19,546 bases of DNA from Bacillaceae bacterium UBA7792 (lineage in GTDB: Bacteria; Bacillota; Bacilli; Bacillales; Cytobacillaceae), in contig DLCS01000092.1 of assembly GCA_002480735.1 (NCBI GenBank), positions 1 to 19,546 on the forward strand, written 5' to 3'. Position numbers and translations under genes: made by a program. This document shows, one piece after another, positions 1-7,426 of the stretch (position 1 is its first letter; the number at the start of each line of letters is the position of its first letter). The notes under the pieces are model-generated. The model did not search any database, was not told the origin of the DNA, and was given only the letters and a program-made list of their open reading frames with translations.

Positions 1-432
1 CGCTTCACTAATGATATATTCACGGAGCATCGGACCAAGGGCTGCACGACCATCTCCACCCCGAGAATAGGGAGTCCGTCCCGAGCCTTTCAGCTGAATA
101 TCAAATTTTTCCCCATTAGGTGTGATTTGCTCCCCTAAGAGCACCGCCCTTCCATCTCCAAGCATCGTAAAATGGCCAAACTGGTGTCCAGCGTAGGCTT
201 GTGCAAGTGGCTCCGCTCCCTCTGGGATACGATTTCCAGCGAACACCTCCACTCCCTTTTCCTCCGCAAGAGCTTGTACTTGAAGCCCGAGCGATTCCGC
301 AAGCTTTTCATTTAATATAATCAGCTTAGGAGAATCAACAGGTGTCGGGTTCGTTTTGGTAAAAAAGTCTTTTGGTAGTCGAGAATAGCTCTGTTCAAAA
401 TTCCATCCAGCTTCTATATGCTCGTTATTCAA
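1..432 (-). CDS. selO: Protein adenylyltransferase SelO (YdiU/UPF0061), N-terminal part
   Basis: SelO is a pseudokinase that transfers AMP from ATP to protein hydroxyl residues; in bacteria it is linked to redox stress. The 144 codons visible run off the left edge, so only the N-terminal part is here (full-length members are about 480-490 residues). The conserved family blocks are clear: [14 protein letters not shown] at about residues 75-88, MLGDGRA at 90-96, DIQLKGSG at 111-118 and [19 protein letters not shown] at 121-139. I place the start at a TTG (432-430), because it lies 10 bases after an AAGGTGG ribosome binding site (443-449) and the protein then begins at the normal family N-terminus; no ATG fits. 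The gene has its own promoter and diverges from the MMPL gene. Identification is firm; activity cannot be judged from a fragment. Confidence 0.93.
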   Translation of the reverse strand, partial: MNNEHIEAGWNFEQSYSRLPKDFFTKTNPTPVDSPKLIILNEKLAESLGLQVQALAEEKGVEVFAGNRIPEGAEPLAQAYAGHQFGHFTMLGDGRAVLLGEQITPNGEKFDIQLKGSGRTPYSRGGDGRAALGPMLREYIISEA

Positions 433-490
433 AATAACAGCGCCACCTTTTCTTTCTACAGTTTTTCTACTATATTATAGTTATTTATAT

Positions 491-519
491 TCTATACTGT
501 TTCCATCCGATCATGTCAA
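491..519 (-). promoter_or_regulatory. Sigma-A promoter of selO
   Basis: On the minus strand a perfect -35 TTGACA (519-514) is followed after 17 bases by a -10 TATAGA (496-491). Transcription would start near 484, giving a leader of about 50 bases before the TTG start of selO. Confidence 0.7.
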
Positions 520-610
520 TTCTTACGGAAGTCTTTTCCATACAGCTAAAGACAAGCTTTAAACTATTGGCTAAACTGAGAGTAGAAAAAATGAATAGGG
601 AGAAAAAGAA

Positions 611-2743
611 ATGTTCACTTTAGCACGTCTTGTCACAAAAAGTTATAAAGTCATTATCACTCTTTGGGCCATACTTATTGTCGTGATGGCCTTTTTTGCT
701 ATTCAATTGCCGAGTAAGCTTCACGGTGATGGGTTTTGGATGGAGGGCGAGCATGCAGAAGTGATGGATATTGCTTCTGAAACCTTTAATATGCCTGCAG
801 AAACCATGTTTCTTGTATTTGATAAGGTGGGTGATAAACAAATAGCCAAGACGATTGAAAAAGTCGCCAATCTCGATGTGGTCACGTCCATTGTGTCACC
901 CCTCGAGGATACCTCCCTCTATTCAAAGGATCTTTCCTATGCTTTGCTTCAATTTAAAGATAAAGAAGATGATATGCCTGAAATCGTTACAAGTATCCAG
1001 GAAGCAATTGATAAGGAAAAAGGAGTCGTTCTAACGGGAGCTCCCGCCATATCAAAGGATATTAACACCGCAAGTCAACGAGATTTGATGACGGCAGAGG
1101 CCATTGGATTGCCAATTGCGATTATTGTTCTTTTATTTGCGTTTGGGTCCGTTGTTGCTTCTTTCATTCCACTGATCATCGGCATTAGTACGATTCTAGT
1201 TTCATTTGGACTACTCACTATGTTAGGGAACCGAATTGATTTATCGATTTTCGTTCTTAACATCATCCCGATGCTCGGTCTTGCGTTGAGCATTGATTTT
1301 GCCCTGCTTTTTATTAGTAGGTACCGTGAGGAAAGGAAAAAATCTGGCTTGCTCGAGGCTGTTTCTACAACGATTCGTACTGCTGGGCGCTCTGTTCTTT
1401 TTTCAGCATTTTGTGTGTTTATCGGCCTTGGGGCGATGATGCTTGTCGAAGTGGACATCTTCCAAAATATTGCCGTAGGTGGCATGATCGTCGTTGCCCT
1501 GGCGGTGCTAAGCTCAATTACCCTTTTACCTTCCATTTTAATAATGTTGGGAGAGAGAATTAATAAATGGCAATTGTTAAAGGTGAAGAAAAATGGGGAT
1601 GATGGCTGGAGAAAATTTGCCAACAAAGTCATTAAGCGTCCGATACTCCTCATGATTTTTTCCATTCTAATCCTTGGCATCGCAGTGATTCCGGTAAAAA
1701 ATATGGAATTAACGATTCCTAGCATTGAGTCCTTGCCAAAATCATATGACTCTCGGTCCGCCTATGAGGCGATGCAAGAGGCCTTTGGACTTGAAGATAC
1801 ATGAATGGTATATGCGATTGCAACAAGGGAAAATGGATGGGAGAATGAAGAAGGTCTTTCCGAGATAAAAAAATTGGAAGATAAACTTCTAGCTGATCCT
1901 TTGGTCGATGAGGTAACAACACTCTTCTCTTTAAGTGGAGTCAAATCCGCAAGGGAATGGGAAATGTCCATGCAGGTTCCTGAAATGGAAGCGAAGCTCA
2001 GACCTTTGCAAGAGCAATTTATCAAGGATCATCAGCTCTTTATCCCGATTACGATTGCCGCTGAGCCTGATTCCAAAGAAGCTCAGGACTGGGTTCGAAC
2101 CGTTGCGGAGCGATATCCTGGGTACGAACTAAAGGTCGGTGGGATGCCTAAATTTAACCAGGAAATTTTTGATGAGATTGAAAATAAGATTGGAGCAGTT
2201 CTTTCCGTCATCATTGTTTCAACCTTTTTTATCCTGTTAATAGCATTTCGCTCCCTTCTCATTCCAATTAAAGCAATTCTCATGAATATTTTTGGCTTGT
2301 CCGCCACTTTTGGTATCCTTGTCTATGTCTTTCAGTATGGTCATTTCGGACTTCCAGCTGGAACAATTGCCCTTATCATTCCTGTCTTGGTATTTAGCTT
2401 AGTTTTCGGATTAAGCATGGACTATGAGGTATTTCTAATTTCGAGGATGCAGGAGGAATATGCCCATTCACTAGATAATGACCGGGCAACAGTTGAAGGA
2501 CTGGCAACAACGAGTAAAATAATCACATCTGCGGCTCTTATCATGATCGTCTTAACTGGAGCATTCGCCTTCACCGATGTGATGCCAGTAAAGCAAATTG
2601 GGGTAGGAATTGCGATTGCCGTTGCCATTGATGCAACCATTATTCGGCTCTTGCTCGTTCCGAGCTTGATGAAGCTATTTGGCAACTGGAACTGGTGGCT
2701 TCCATTTCGGAAAGGACGGTATAGAGCGGGGGGCTGGCATTAG
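611..2743 (+). pseudogene. MMPL/RND-type membrane transporter (YdfJ-like), interrupted by an in-frame TGA
   Basis: MMPL proteins are proton-driven RND-type exporters of lipids or hydrophobic compounds in the cytoplasmic membrane. Read through, the frame is 711 codons, close to the size of B. subtilis YdfJ. It has the duplicated RND layout: a first membrane helix at about 13-33, an outer domain, a five-helix block from about 162, then after residue 398 a second outer domain and second helix block. Both halves carry the MMPL helix motif: LALSIDFALLFISR with Asp229, and GLSMDYEVFLISR with Asp604. The frame stops at TGA 1802-1804, and the next codon is an ATG in the same frame, so nothing but one codon breaks the gene. 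No ribosome binding site precedes the ATG at 1805, so separate translation of the second half looks weak. The first start at 611 has AGGGAG at 597-602. A weak promoter (AAGACA 549-554, 17 bases, TAAACT 572-577) may drive it. It is either a true nonsense mutation or a sequencing error. Confidence 0.82.
1802..1804 (+). other. In-frame TGA stop inside the MMPL gene
   Basis: Codon 398 is TGA and is followed directly by ATG (TGAATG) in the same frame. Upstream it reads ...FGLEDT and downstream MVYAIATRENG, with no shift in frame and family-like sequence on both sides. One base change would restore a full-length protein. No selenocysteine-type context is evident, and TGA readthrough is not expected in Bacillaceae. 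Confidence 0.9.
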
Positions 2744-2766
2744 TAGAGGGATAACTGAGGGTCTAT

Positions 2767-2793
2767 GATAGCCAATCAATGAGATTGGCTATC
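2767..2793. terminator. Hairpin between the convergent MMPL and ecfT genes
   Basis: A perfect 11-bp stem (GATAGCCAATC at 2767-2777, GATTGGCTATC at 2783-2793) with a 5-base loop lies between two converging genes. It has no real T-run on either side, so it is a likely but not classical bidirectional terminator. Confidence 0.55.
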
Positions 2794-2801
2794 TTAAACC
2801 C

Positions 2802-3632
2802 CTACACAAAAGGATTATAAAATCGATCTCCATCATAATAAGTAACAACCATTGAAATGACAAAAAGAAGTACAAAAGCAATCAAGGTAAGATAGTCTCT
2901 TTTCTGAAAGGGACGGGCACTGTACCAGGTTCGCCTCTTATTTTTCCCGAAGCCACGCAGCTCCATTGCATTGCTGATCGTATCAATTTTCTCAAGGCTT
3001 GATAAAATCAACGGAATAATGATTGATGTAGCGTTCTTAATCCGCTTCGGCAATTTTTCCTTACTGGACATATCAATTCCTCTCGCCTGTTGTGATAAAG
3101 CAATATTGCGGAAATCACGCTGAACATCGGGAATGTAGCGTAAAGCTAAAGCAACCGCATAAGAGATTCGGTAGCTCACGCCAATTTTATTCATCGATGC
3201 GGCAAATTCACTCGGATGAGTCGTCGCAATGAAAAGCAGGGCAACAGGAATCACGGTAAAATATTTTAACGTAATATTGATTTGATAAAAAATCTGTTCG
3301 ATCGTGACATTGTATCTTCCAAAAATCTCAAATAGTACATGGCTTGTCCCGTAGATCTTCACACCCTCTTGGGGAGAGAAAGCATAAATGGCGATATTAT
3401 TAAGCAGTAAAAAAACCAAAATAAAAATGAGAATAAAGGAAATTTCCTTCAGTTTAATTTTGGAAATAAAAAAAATAACAATGCTAAAGATAAACAAAAA
3501 AGCGAGAATCCGAGTATCATAGGTTAACATCGCTGCTGAGGACCAGATGATAAAACAAATCAGCTTCGTCACACCAGTCAGCTCATGAATGGGAGATTTC
3601 CGTTCAATATACGAGAGCATCTCTACTGCCAT
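2802..3632 (-). CDS. ecfT: ECF transporter transmembrane component EcfT
   Basis: EcfT is the membrane scaffold that couples the two ATPase domains of an energy-coupling factor transporter to its substrate-binding S component. The 276-residue protein has hydrophobic helices at about 25-55, 63-85, 120-137 and 250-268. A cytoplasmic coupling region contains the family's two Arg-Gly coupling motifs: QQARG at 181-185 and ELRGFG at 224-229 (Leu replaces the more usual Ala in the second). The start ATG at 3632 follows GGGAGGT with good spacing. It overlaps the end of the ATPase gene by 10 bases (3623-3632), so the two are translationally coupled. It is the last gene of the T-box/SAM hydrolase operon and is closest in layout to YkoC of the B. 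subtilis YkoEDC system. The family call is firm; the substrate is not known. Confidence 0.92.
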   Translation of the reverse strand: MAVEMLSYIERKSPIHELTGVTKLICFIIWSSAAMLTYDTRILAFLFIFSIVIFFISKIKLKEISFILIFILVFLLLNNIAIYAFSPQEGVKIYGTSHVLFEIFGRYNVTIEQIFYQINITLKYFTVIPVALLFIATTHPSEFAASMNKIGVSYRISYAVALALRYIPDVQRDFRNIALSQQARGIDMSSKEKLPKRIKNATSIIIPLILSSLEKIDTISNAMELRGFGKNKRRTWYSARPFQKRDYLTLIAFVLLFVISMVVTYYDGDRFYNPFV

Positions 3633-5335
3633 ATGTTCCGCACCTCCCGATCACAGGCAATAAATCGTTCCACAAACCTTCTTGGCTCTCCAATTTCTAG
3701 GCGTTTCGCCAACTCGAATAGGGAGGTTTCCTTTAGATTTGCCTGCTGGATAATCCCTGAATCTGTTAAAATAGCCGCAGACGAGTCATCCGCGATCTTC
3801 CTGCCACCCTCTATTACGATCGCACGAGGCGTATATTCAAGCATCAGGTGCATATCATGGGTGATCATCACAATGGTCTTGCCCTGACGATTAAGTTCCA
3901 CTAAGAATTCCATAATTTCTGTGTAGTGACGAAGATCCTGACCAGCAGTAGGTTCATCAAGAATAATTACTTCAGGCTCCAACACTAAAATAGAAGCAAT
4001 CGTAACACGCTTTTTCTGACCGAAGCTTAGAGCTGAAATCGGCCAATTCCGAAACGGATACAAGCCACATATTTTCAGTGTTCTCTCAACTCGCTCCTTC
4101 ACTTCTTCCTCGGCAACTCCACGTATCACAAGACCTAAAGCAACCTCATCAAAGATCATATTTTTAGAAATCATATGATTGGGATTTTGCATCACCAAGC
4201 CAATCCTGAGAGAACGTTCCTTAATTGTATCGTGAGTAATATCCTGACCGTCAAAAAGGATTTGGCCACTGCTTAATTTTTCAAACCCACAAATAATCTT
4301 AGAAAGTGTCGACTTGCCGGCACCATTCTTGCCAACAATACTCACCATCTCACCCTTCTCAATGGAAAAAGAAACATCATGGATCGTCTTGCGGCCTGGT
4401 TCATAGCTAAAAGAAATATCCTTGAGCTCCAAAATTGGTTCTCTCTTTTCGCTTGAGGGAACGATGTCCACTGCTTCTACCCATGTCAAAAGCTGGTCTC
4501 TACATCCGTCCAAAGCAAAAGTACTCGGATGGGCTGGCTTCATCTCCTCCATTATTTCGCAGCCTGCATATTTGGCTGCTTTCACGTAAAGAGGCTCACG
4601 AATATAGCTTTTTTCCAAATACTCACTTGCAAGCAGCTGATCTGGACTCATATCTGCAACAACACGTCCATCATCGATCACAATAATTCGATCCACTGGA
4701 CAATGTAGAACATCCTCAAGGCGGTGTTCAATGATTACAACGGTTGTATTTGTTTCCTTTTGGATGCGCTCAATCAATTCAATCGCATATTTTCCGGTTG
4801 CCGGGTCAAGATTGGCAAGGGGTTCATCAAACAGGAGAATCTCTACCTTATCTACAAGGACACCTGCAAGTGAGACTCTCTGTTTTTGCCCACCCGACAA
4901 ATGATGGATAGAAGAGGAAAGATACCCATCCATCTCCACCATTTTAGCCACTTCATCGACAATCTCATGCATCGTCTGTTGCTCAGTACAATCATTTTCA
5001 AGGGCAAAGGCAATATCCTCCCCCACCGTCAACCCAATGAATTGTCCATCTGGATCCTGTAGGACGGTGCCGACCATTTTCGACAAGGAAAAGATATCTA
5101 AGCTCTTTGCCTCTTTCCCCAATATCTTAAGGCTTCCAGTCACTTCTCCTTTAAAAGAAAAGGGAACAAGCCCGTTGATACAATGACCAATCGTGCTTTT
5201 CCCAGAACCAGAGGGCCCGACAATTAATACCTTCTCTCCTTCATAAATGGTGAAATTCAAATCTCGAAGGGTTGGCTCCACCTGACTATTATATTTAAAG
5301 CTGTAGTTGTGAAATTCAATGACTGGTTTCTTCAT
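3623..5335 (-). CDS. ECF transporter double ATPase (fused EcfA, YkoD/CbiO type)
   Basis: This protein supplies both ATP-binding cassettes of the ECF importer in one 570-residue chain. Domain 1 has Walker A GPSGSGKS (40-47), signature LSGGQ (146-150), Walker B ILLFDEP (166-172) and switch His203. Domain 2 has Walker A GKNGAGKS (334-341), a changed signature LSFGQ (435-439), Walker B VIILDEP (455-461) and His492. A linker of about 70 residues (roughly 230-300) joins them, and about 60 residues follow the second cassette. The changed signature means the two ATP sites may not be equal. ATG 5335 follows AGGAGAG. The gene lies 14 bases after the S component gene and overlaps ecfT. Size and layout match the fused YkoD-like ATPases found beside UPF0397 genes in the B. 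cereus group; the name YkoD (HMP/thiamine import) should not be copied over, because the S component differs. Confidence 0.93.
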   Translation of the reverse strand: MKKPVIEFHNYSFKYNSQVEPTLRDLNFTIYEGEKVLIVGPSGSGKSTIGHCINGLVPFSFKGEVTGSLKILGKEAKSLDIFSLSKMVGTVLQDPDGQFIGLTVGEDIAFALENDCTEQQTMHEIVDEVAKMVEMDGYLSSSIHHLSGGQKQRVSLAGVLVDKVEILLFDEPLANLDPATGKYAIELIERIQKETNTTVVIIEHRLEDVLHCPVDRIIVIDDGRVVADMSPDQLLASEYLEKSYIREPLYVKAAKYAGCEIMEEMKPAHPSTFALDGCRDQLLTWVEAVDIVPSSEKREPILELKDISFSYEPGRKTIHDVSFSIEKGEMVSIVGKNGAGKSTLSKIICGFEKLSSGQILFDGQDITHDTIKERSLRIGLVMQNPNHMISKNMIFDEVALGLVIRGVAEEEVKERVERTLKICGLYPFRNWPISALSFGQKKRVTIASILVLEPEVIILDEPTAGQDLRHYTEIMEFLVELNRQGKTIVMITHDMHLMLEYTPRAIVIEGGRKIADDSSAAILTDSGIIQQANLKETSLFELAKRLEIGEPRRFVERFIACDREVRNIWQ

Positions 5336-5349
5336 CTTACTCTCCTAGA

Positions 5350-5907
5350 CTATAATTCCCTGTGTAAGCTGTTGCTCTTACTGCGTGTTTTCGCGTAGGC
5401 AATCAATAAAATTGTTCCGATAACACCAACGGTTACTATGTTCGATACCACTGCAAAGAATCCCTGTGCAAATACTTTGTTGGCAGGTTCTGCATAAATC
5501 AAAATATCTAATAGAGGAGCAATTAAGAGCCAGCCAATTGCTTGTGCAAGTACCTGTGTGATATTAAAAGTAATGATCTTTTTCTTGCTAAAATCCCCGG
5601 ATTCAATATCGATTTTCTTTGCCACAAGCCCAATCAAAAATCCGACAATCATCGAGACAACGACCCAGCTCCACCAAACCGAGCCGTATGAAATCGCATC
5701 ATTCAGTGCATGCCCAATTAAACCAATCAATCCCCCTGCAATAGGTCCAAACACAATCGCCATTAATGCTAAAAATGCATAGGATGTTTGAATGGATGTA
5801 TTAGGAATTGGTGATGGTATTGATGCAAATTTCGCCAAAATAATGAATACTGCTGCCCCAATCCCAATGGCAACTATCGTTTTAATAGAAAATAATTTTT
5901 TAAACAA
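5350..5907 (-). CDS. ECF transporter S component, UPF0397 family
   Basis: S components are small membrane proteins that bind the substrate of an ECF importer. This 185-residue protein has about five hydrophobic segments (roughly 12-30, 40-62, 77-97, 112-132 and 148-170). Its [45 protein letters not shown] region is the typical UPF0397 pattern (Pfam ECF-ribofla_trS; the riboflavin name is a family label, not proof of substrate). The start is TTG at 5907-5905, 7 bases after GGGGAG (5915-5920); no ATG or GTG fits better. It lies 34 bases after the SAM hydrolase gene and 14 bases before the ATPase gene. The partner enzyme and the T-box suggest a substrate linked to methionine or SAM, but nothing in the sequence itself proves this. 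Confidence 0.85.
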   Translation of the reverse strand: MFKKLFSIKTIVAIGIGAAVFIILAKFASIPSPIPNTSIQTSYAFLALMAIVFGPIAGGLIGLIGHALNDAISYGSVWWSWVVVSMIVGFLIGLVAKKIDIESGDFSKKKIITFNITQVLAQAIGWLLIAPLLDILIYAEPANKVFAQGFFAVVSNIVTVGVIGTILLIAYAKTRSKSNSLHREL

Positions 5908-5941
5908 TATGTCTCTCCCCTTTTCCCCTATTTTAAAATTT

Positions 5942-6799
5942 TTAATTATAAATTACCTTCGGAACCTTGCGAATAGAGATTTTCCAATTCGCCCCTGATT
6001 TCACATGATAAGCCTTGGCAAAGGAGCCTTGGTTAAGGGCAACCCCAATTTTGTCTAGTGAGTTCACATATAGAAGAGGCTCTCCTAAATGGCTGTCCGC
6101 AAAGGATCGACCGTAGGTCATAATGTTCTTGTAAATCTGGCGCTGTTCATTTTCAATCACCACCTCGAAAGAATCCCCATATTCAATATTTAATTGCTTG
6201 AATTTCTCTCGCTCAATATTCGTCCAGAGGTTCCCAAAGCGAACATCAAGGATATCAATATTTCCGATAACCGCTCCCTTTTCAATGCTGGCTTCAGTCA
6301 CAGGCAATTCAATAATGGAATCAACCGATACCTCAGGTCCGACCTCGTCAAACGAAATCACACCTGACGCTAGTCTTGCTGCCGTAAAAGCATAGACATC
6401 TCGCCCATGGAAGGTATAAGACTCCCCAGAATAGGGCAAGCGGTTGACATTTTCATCAATGATTCTCGCTGCAACAATCCCAATATGCTTTTTTATCTGG
6501 GTCAGTGTGCCATTATCTGGGGTCACGATATATTGGTTGGAAGCTGTTTTGACAACAACGCTTCTTCTTTCAGATCCGACTCCAGGATCCACGACCGACA
6601 CAAAGACGGTTCCCTCTGGCCAGTAGGAAATCGTTTGATATAAACGGTAAGCCCCTTCCCATATATTGTATTGAGGAATATCATGGGTTAGGTCAAAAAT
6701 TCGAATCCCTGGGTCGACAGATAACGCAACACCATACATCGCACACACAGCTCCATCGCTTGTGCCAAAGTCTGTCTGCAATACTACATAATTTGTCAT
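5942..6799 (-). CDS. SAM hydroxide adenosyltransferase (DUF62 SAM hydrolase)
   Basis: Enzymes of this family, related to fluorinase, split S-adenosylmethionine with water to give adenosine and methionine. The 285-residue protein has the family blocks TDFG (9-12), [14 protein letters not shown] (29-42), [14 protein letters not shown] (66-79), TPDNG (93-97) and FHGRD (130-134). The Asp-Arg-His set of the family corresponds to Asp71, Arg78 and His131, so the enzyme should be active. The C-terminal part (from about 180) fits the second domain. I chose ATG 6799, because GTGGAGG at 6814-6808 is the ribosome binding site with 8 bases of spacing; an upstream in-frame GTG at 6814 is part of that site. 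It is the first gene after the T-box terminator, followed by the S component, ATPase and EcfT genes. Expression should depend on T-box readthrough. Confidence 0.9.
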   Translation of the reverse strand: MTNYVVLQTDFGTSDGAVCAMYGVALSVDPGIRIFDLTHDIPQYNIWEGAYRLYQTISYWPEGTVFVSVVDPGVGSERRSVVVKTASNQYIVTPDNGTLTQIKKHIGIVAARIIDENVNRLPYSGESYTFHGRDVYAFTAARLASGVISFDEVGPEVSVDSIIELPVTEASIEKGAVIGNIDILDVRFGNLWTNIEREKFKQLNIEYGDSFEVVIENEQRQIYKNIMTYGRSFADSHLGEPLLYVNSLDKIGVALNQGSFAKAYHVKSGANWKISIRKVPKVIYN

Positions 6800-6827
6800 C
6801 TTCTTTTCCTCCACTTTCAGCTTAATT

Positions 6828-6876
6828 TATTCGCACGGATATGGTTCTGGAATGTCCTTAATACCAGACATTCCGT
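6828..6876 (-). repeat. Fragment of the 185-bp repeat family (right-end tail)
   Basis: Read on the minus strand, 6876-6828 matches 17099-17147 of the complete copy: AACGGAATG, GGTATTAAGGACATTCC and ATCCGTGCGAA are shared, with a few differences between them. The terminal bases of the element and everything left of this tail are missing. It lies in the leader of the SAM hydrolase gene, between the T-box terminator and the ribosome binding site. In it GGAATGTC (6874-6867) and GACATTCC (6856-6849) can form an 8-bp hairpin. Confidence 0.7.
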
Positions 6877-6890
6877 TTTTAAAAACAAAA

Positions 6891-6928
6891 AAACCACGTC
6901 CTTATCCCATCGGATAAGGACGTGGTTT
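6891..6928 (-). terminator. T-box-controlled intrinsic terminator
   Basis: A 17-bp perfect stem (6928-6912 with 6907-6891) with a 4-base loop is followed on the minus strand by a T-rich run with seven leading Ts. It comes directly after the T-box sequence and stops the transcript before the SAM hydrolase gene unless the antiterminator forms. Confidence 0.93.
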
Positions 6929-7198
6929 GAACACGCGGTACCACCTTATTTCACTGATTGCTCACGCAAAACAGTCTCTGCAAGTACTCGAAGGAAAGAT
7001 CCCCTTTTATACTGTGGTATGGATAACGAGTACCAAATCTCGTCGGAACCTACTCATACCAGAGGTACTTTCAGCACGAAACTCAGAGGCCATTGTTCAG
7101 ATTCGTATTTTTGCTTCTTTTCAGCTACCGAAGCTCTCTGTGAAAAATAGCTAAATCCTACTTTTTCTCTTCATCGTCTTTTTCAGAATTATAAGTTA
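6891..7198 (-). promoter_or_regulatory. T-box riboswitch leader, probably Met-specific
   Basis: The minus strand carries a full T-box leader. The T-box core AATAAGGTGGTACCGCG lies at 6950-6934, just before the terminator stem. Stem I shows the AGAGAGC...GGTAGCTGAAAAG apical region (7139-7116) and the AGTA and GAA sides of the specifier loop. Its base is a GA/GAG kink-turn-like pairing (CGATGAAGAG with CTCTGAGTTTCG). After GAA the loop reads CAATGGCC before TCTGAG. Counting six bases back from GAG, as in typical leaders, gives ATG (7093-7091) followed by G. Counting directly from GAA would give CAA. The bulge reads TGGT, which pairs with a tRNA whose discriminator base is A; that fits tRNA-Met better than Ser or Trp. 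The Met call is moderate, the T-box call is firm. Confidence 0.92.
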
Positions 7199-7204
7199 AG
7201 GATG

Positions 7205-7233
7205 ATTATAGTAGATGCTCAAATAAAACGCAA
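7205..7233 (-). promoter_or_regulatory. Sigma-A promoter of the T-box/SAM hydrolase/ECF operon
   Basis: On the minus strand TTGCGT (7233-7228) and a perfect -10 TATAAT (7210-7205) are 17 bases apart. The start point would be near 7198, which is where the T-box leader begins. Confidence 0.8.
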
Positions 7234-7284
7234 GTGTAAGTTTTAAATTTTTCAGACTCCATTTTAGTGATATACATCATTTAA

Positions 7285-7299
7285 TGAAATATCATTTCA
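7285..7299 (+). promoter_or_regulatory. Upstream operator box, probable MurR site
   Basis: TGAAATATCATTTCA is a perfect palindrome of two TGAAAT half-sites around a 3-base centre. It has the same half-sites as the box at 7327-7341, centre to centre 42 bases, about four helix turns. It lies about 40 bases upstream of the mur promoter. Confidence 0.65.
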
Positions 7300-7325
7300 A
7301 ATTTTATGGTATTTTTTGTTTTATA

Positions 7326-7354
7326 TTGAAATTTCATTTCATAAGGTATAAAAT
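7326..7354 (+). promoter_or_regulatory. Sigma-A promoter of the mur operon
   Basis: TTGAAA (7326-7331) and TAAAAT (7349-7354) are 17 bases apart, which would start transcription near 7361. The second operator box overlaps the -35 element and the spacer, so a bound repressor would block RNA polymerase. The leader to the mupG start is about 65 bases. Confidence 0.65.
7327..7341 (+). promoter_or_regulatory. Promoter-overlapping operator box, probable MurR site
   Basis: TGAAATTTCATTTCA is a perfect TGAAAT/ATTTCA palindrome around TTC that overlaps the -35 region of the mur promoter. The RpiR-family repressor MurR encoded at the end of this operon is the natural candidate to bind it; that assignment is inferred from position. 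Confidence 0.7.
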
Positions 7355-7426
7355 GTAATTGTAATAATTAATCGATTCAATAGGAATGCTATAGGTCCAC
7401 TATTAATTGAACAGGGTGGTGATCAA

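Noticed and set aside
1075..1725. 216-residue reading frame on the minus strand
   Set aside because: It is the antisense shadow of the first MMPL helix block; composition and lack of a ribosome binding site show it is not coding.
1802..1804. Selenocysteine codon in the MMPL gene
   Set aside because: There is no family precedent for selenocysteine at this site and no obvious SECIS-like hairpin right after it; a nonsense change is simpler.
5350..5907. Riboflavin or HMP/thiamine transporter as the substrate call
   Set aside because: The S component is of the UPF0397 type and not RibU or YkoE-like. No FMN or TPP riboswitch precedes the operon; a T-box does, so a vitamin label is not supported.
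6797..6814. GTG start that would lengthen the SAM hydrolase by five residues
   Set aside because: That GTG is the beginning of the GTGGAGG ribosome binding site for the ATG at 6799.
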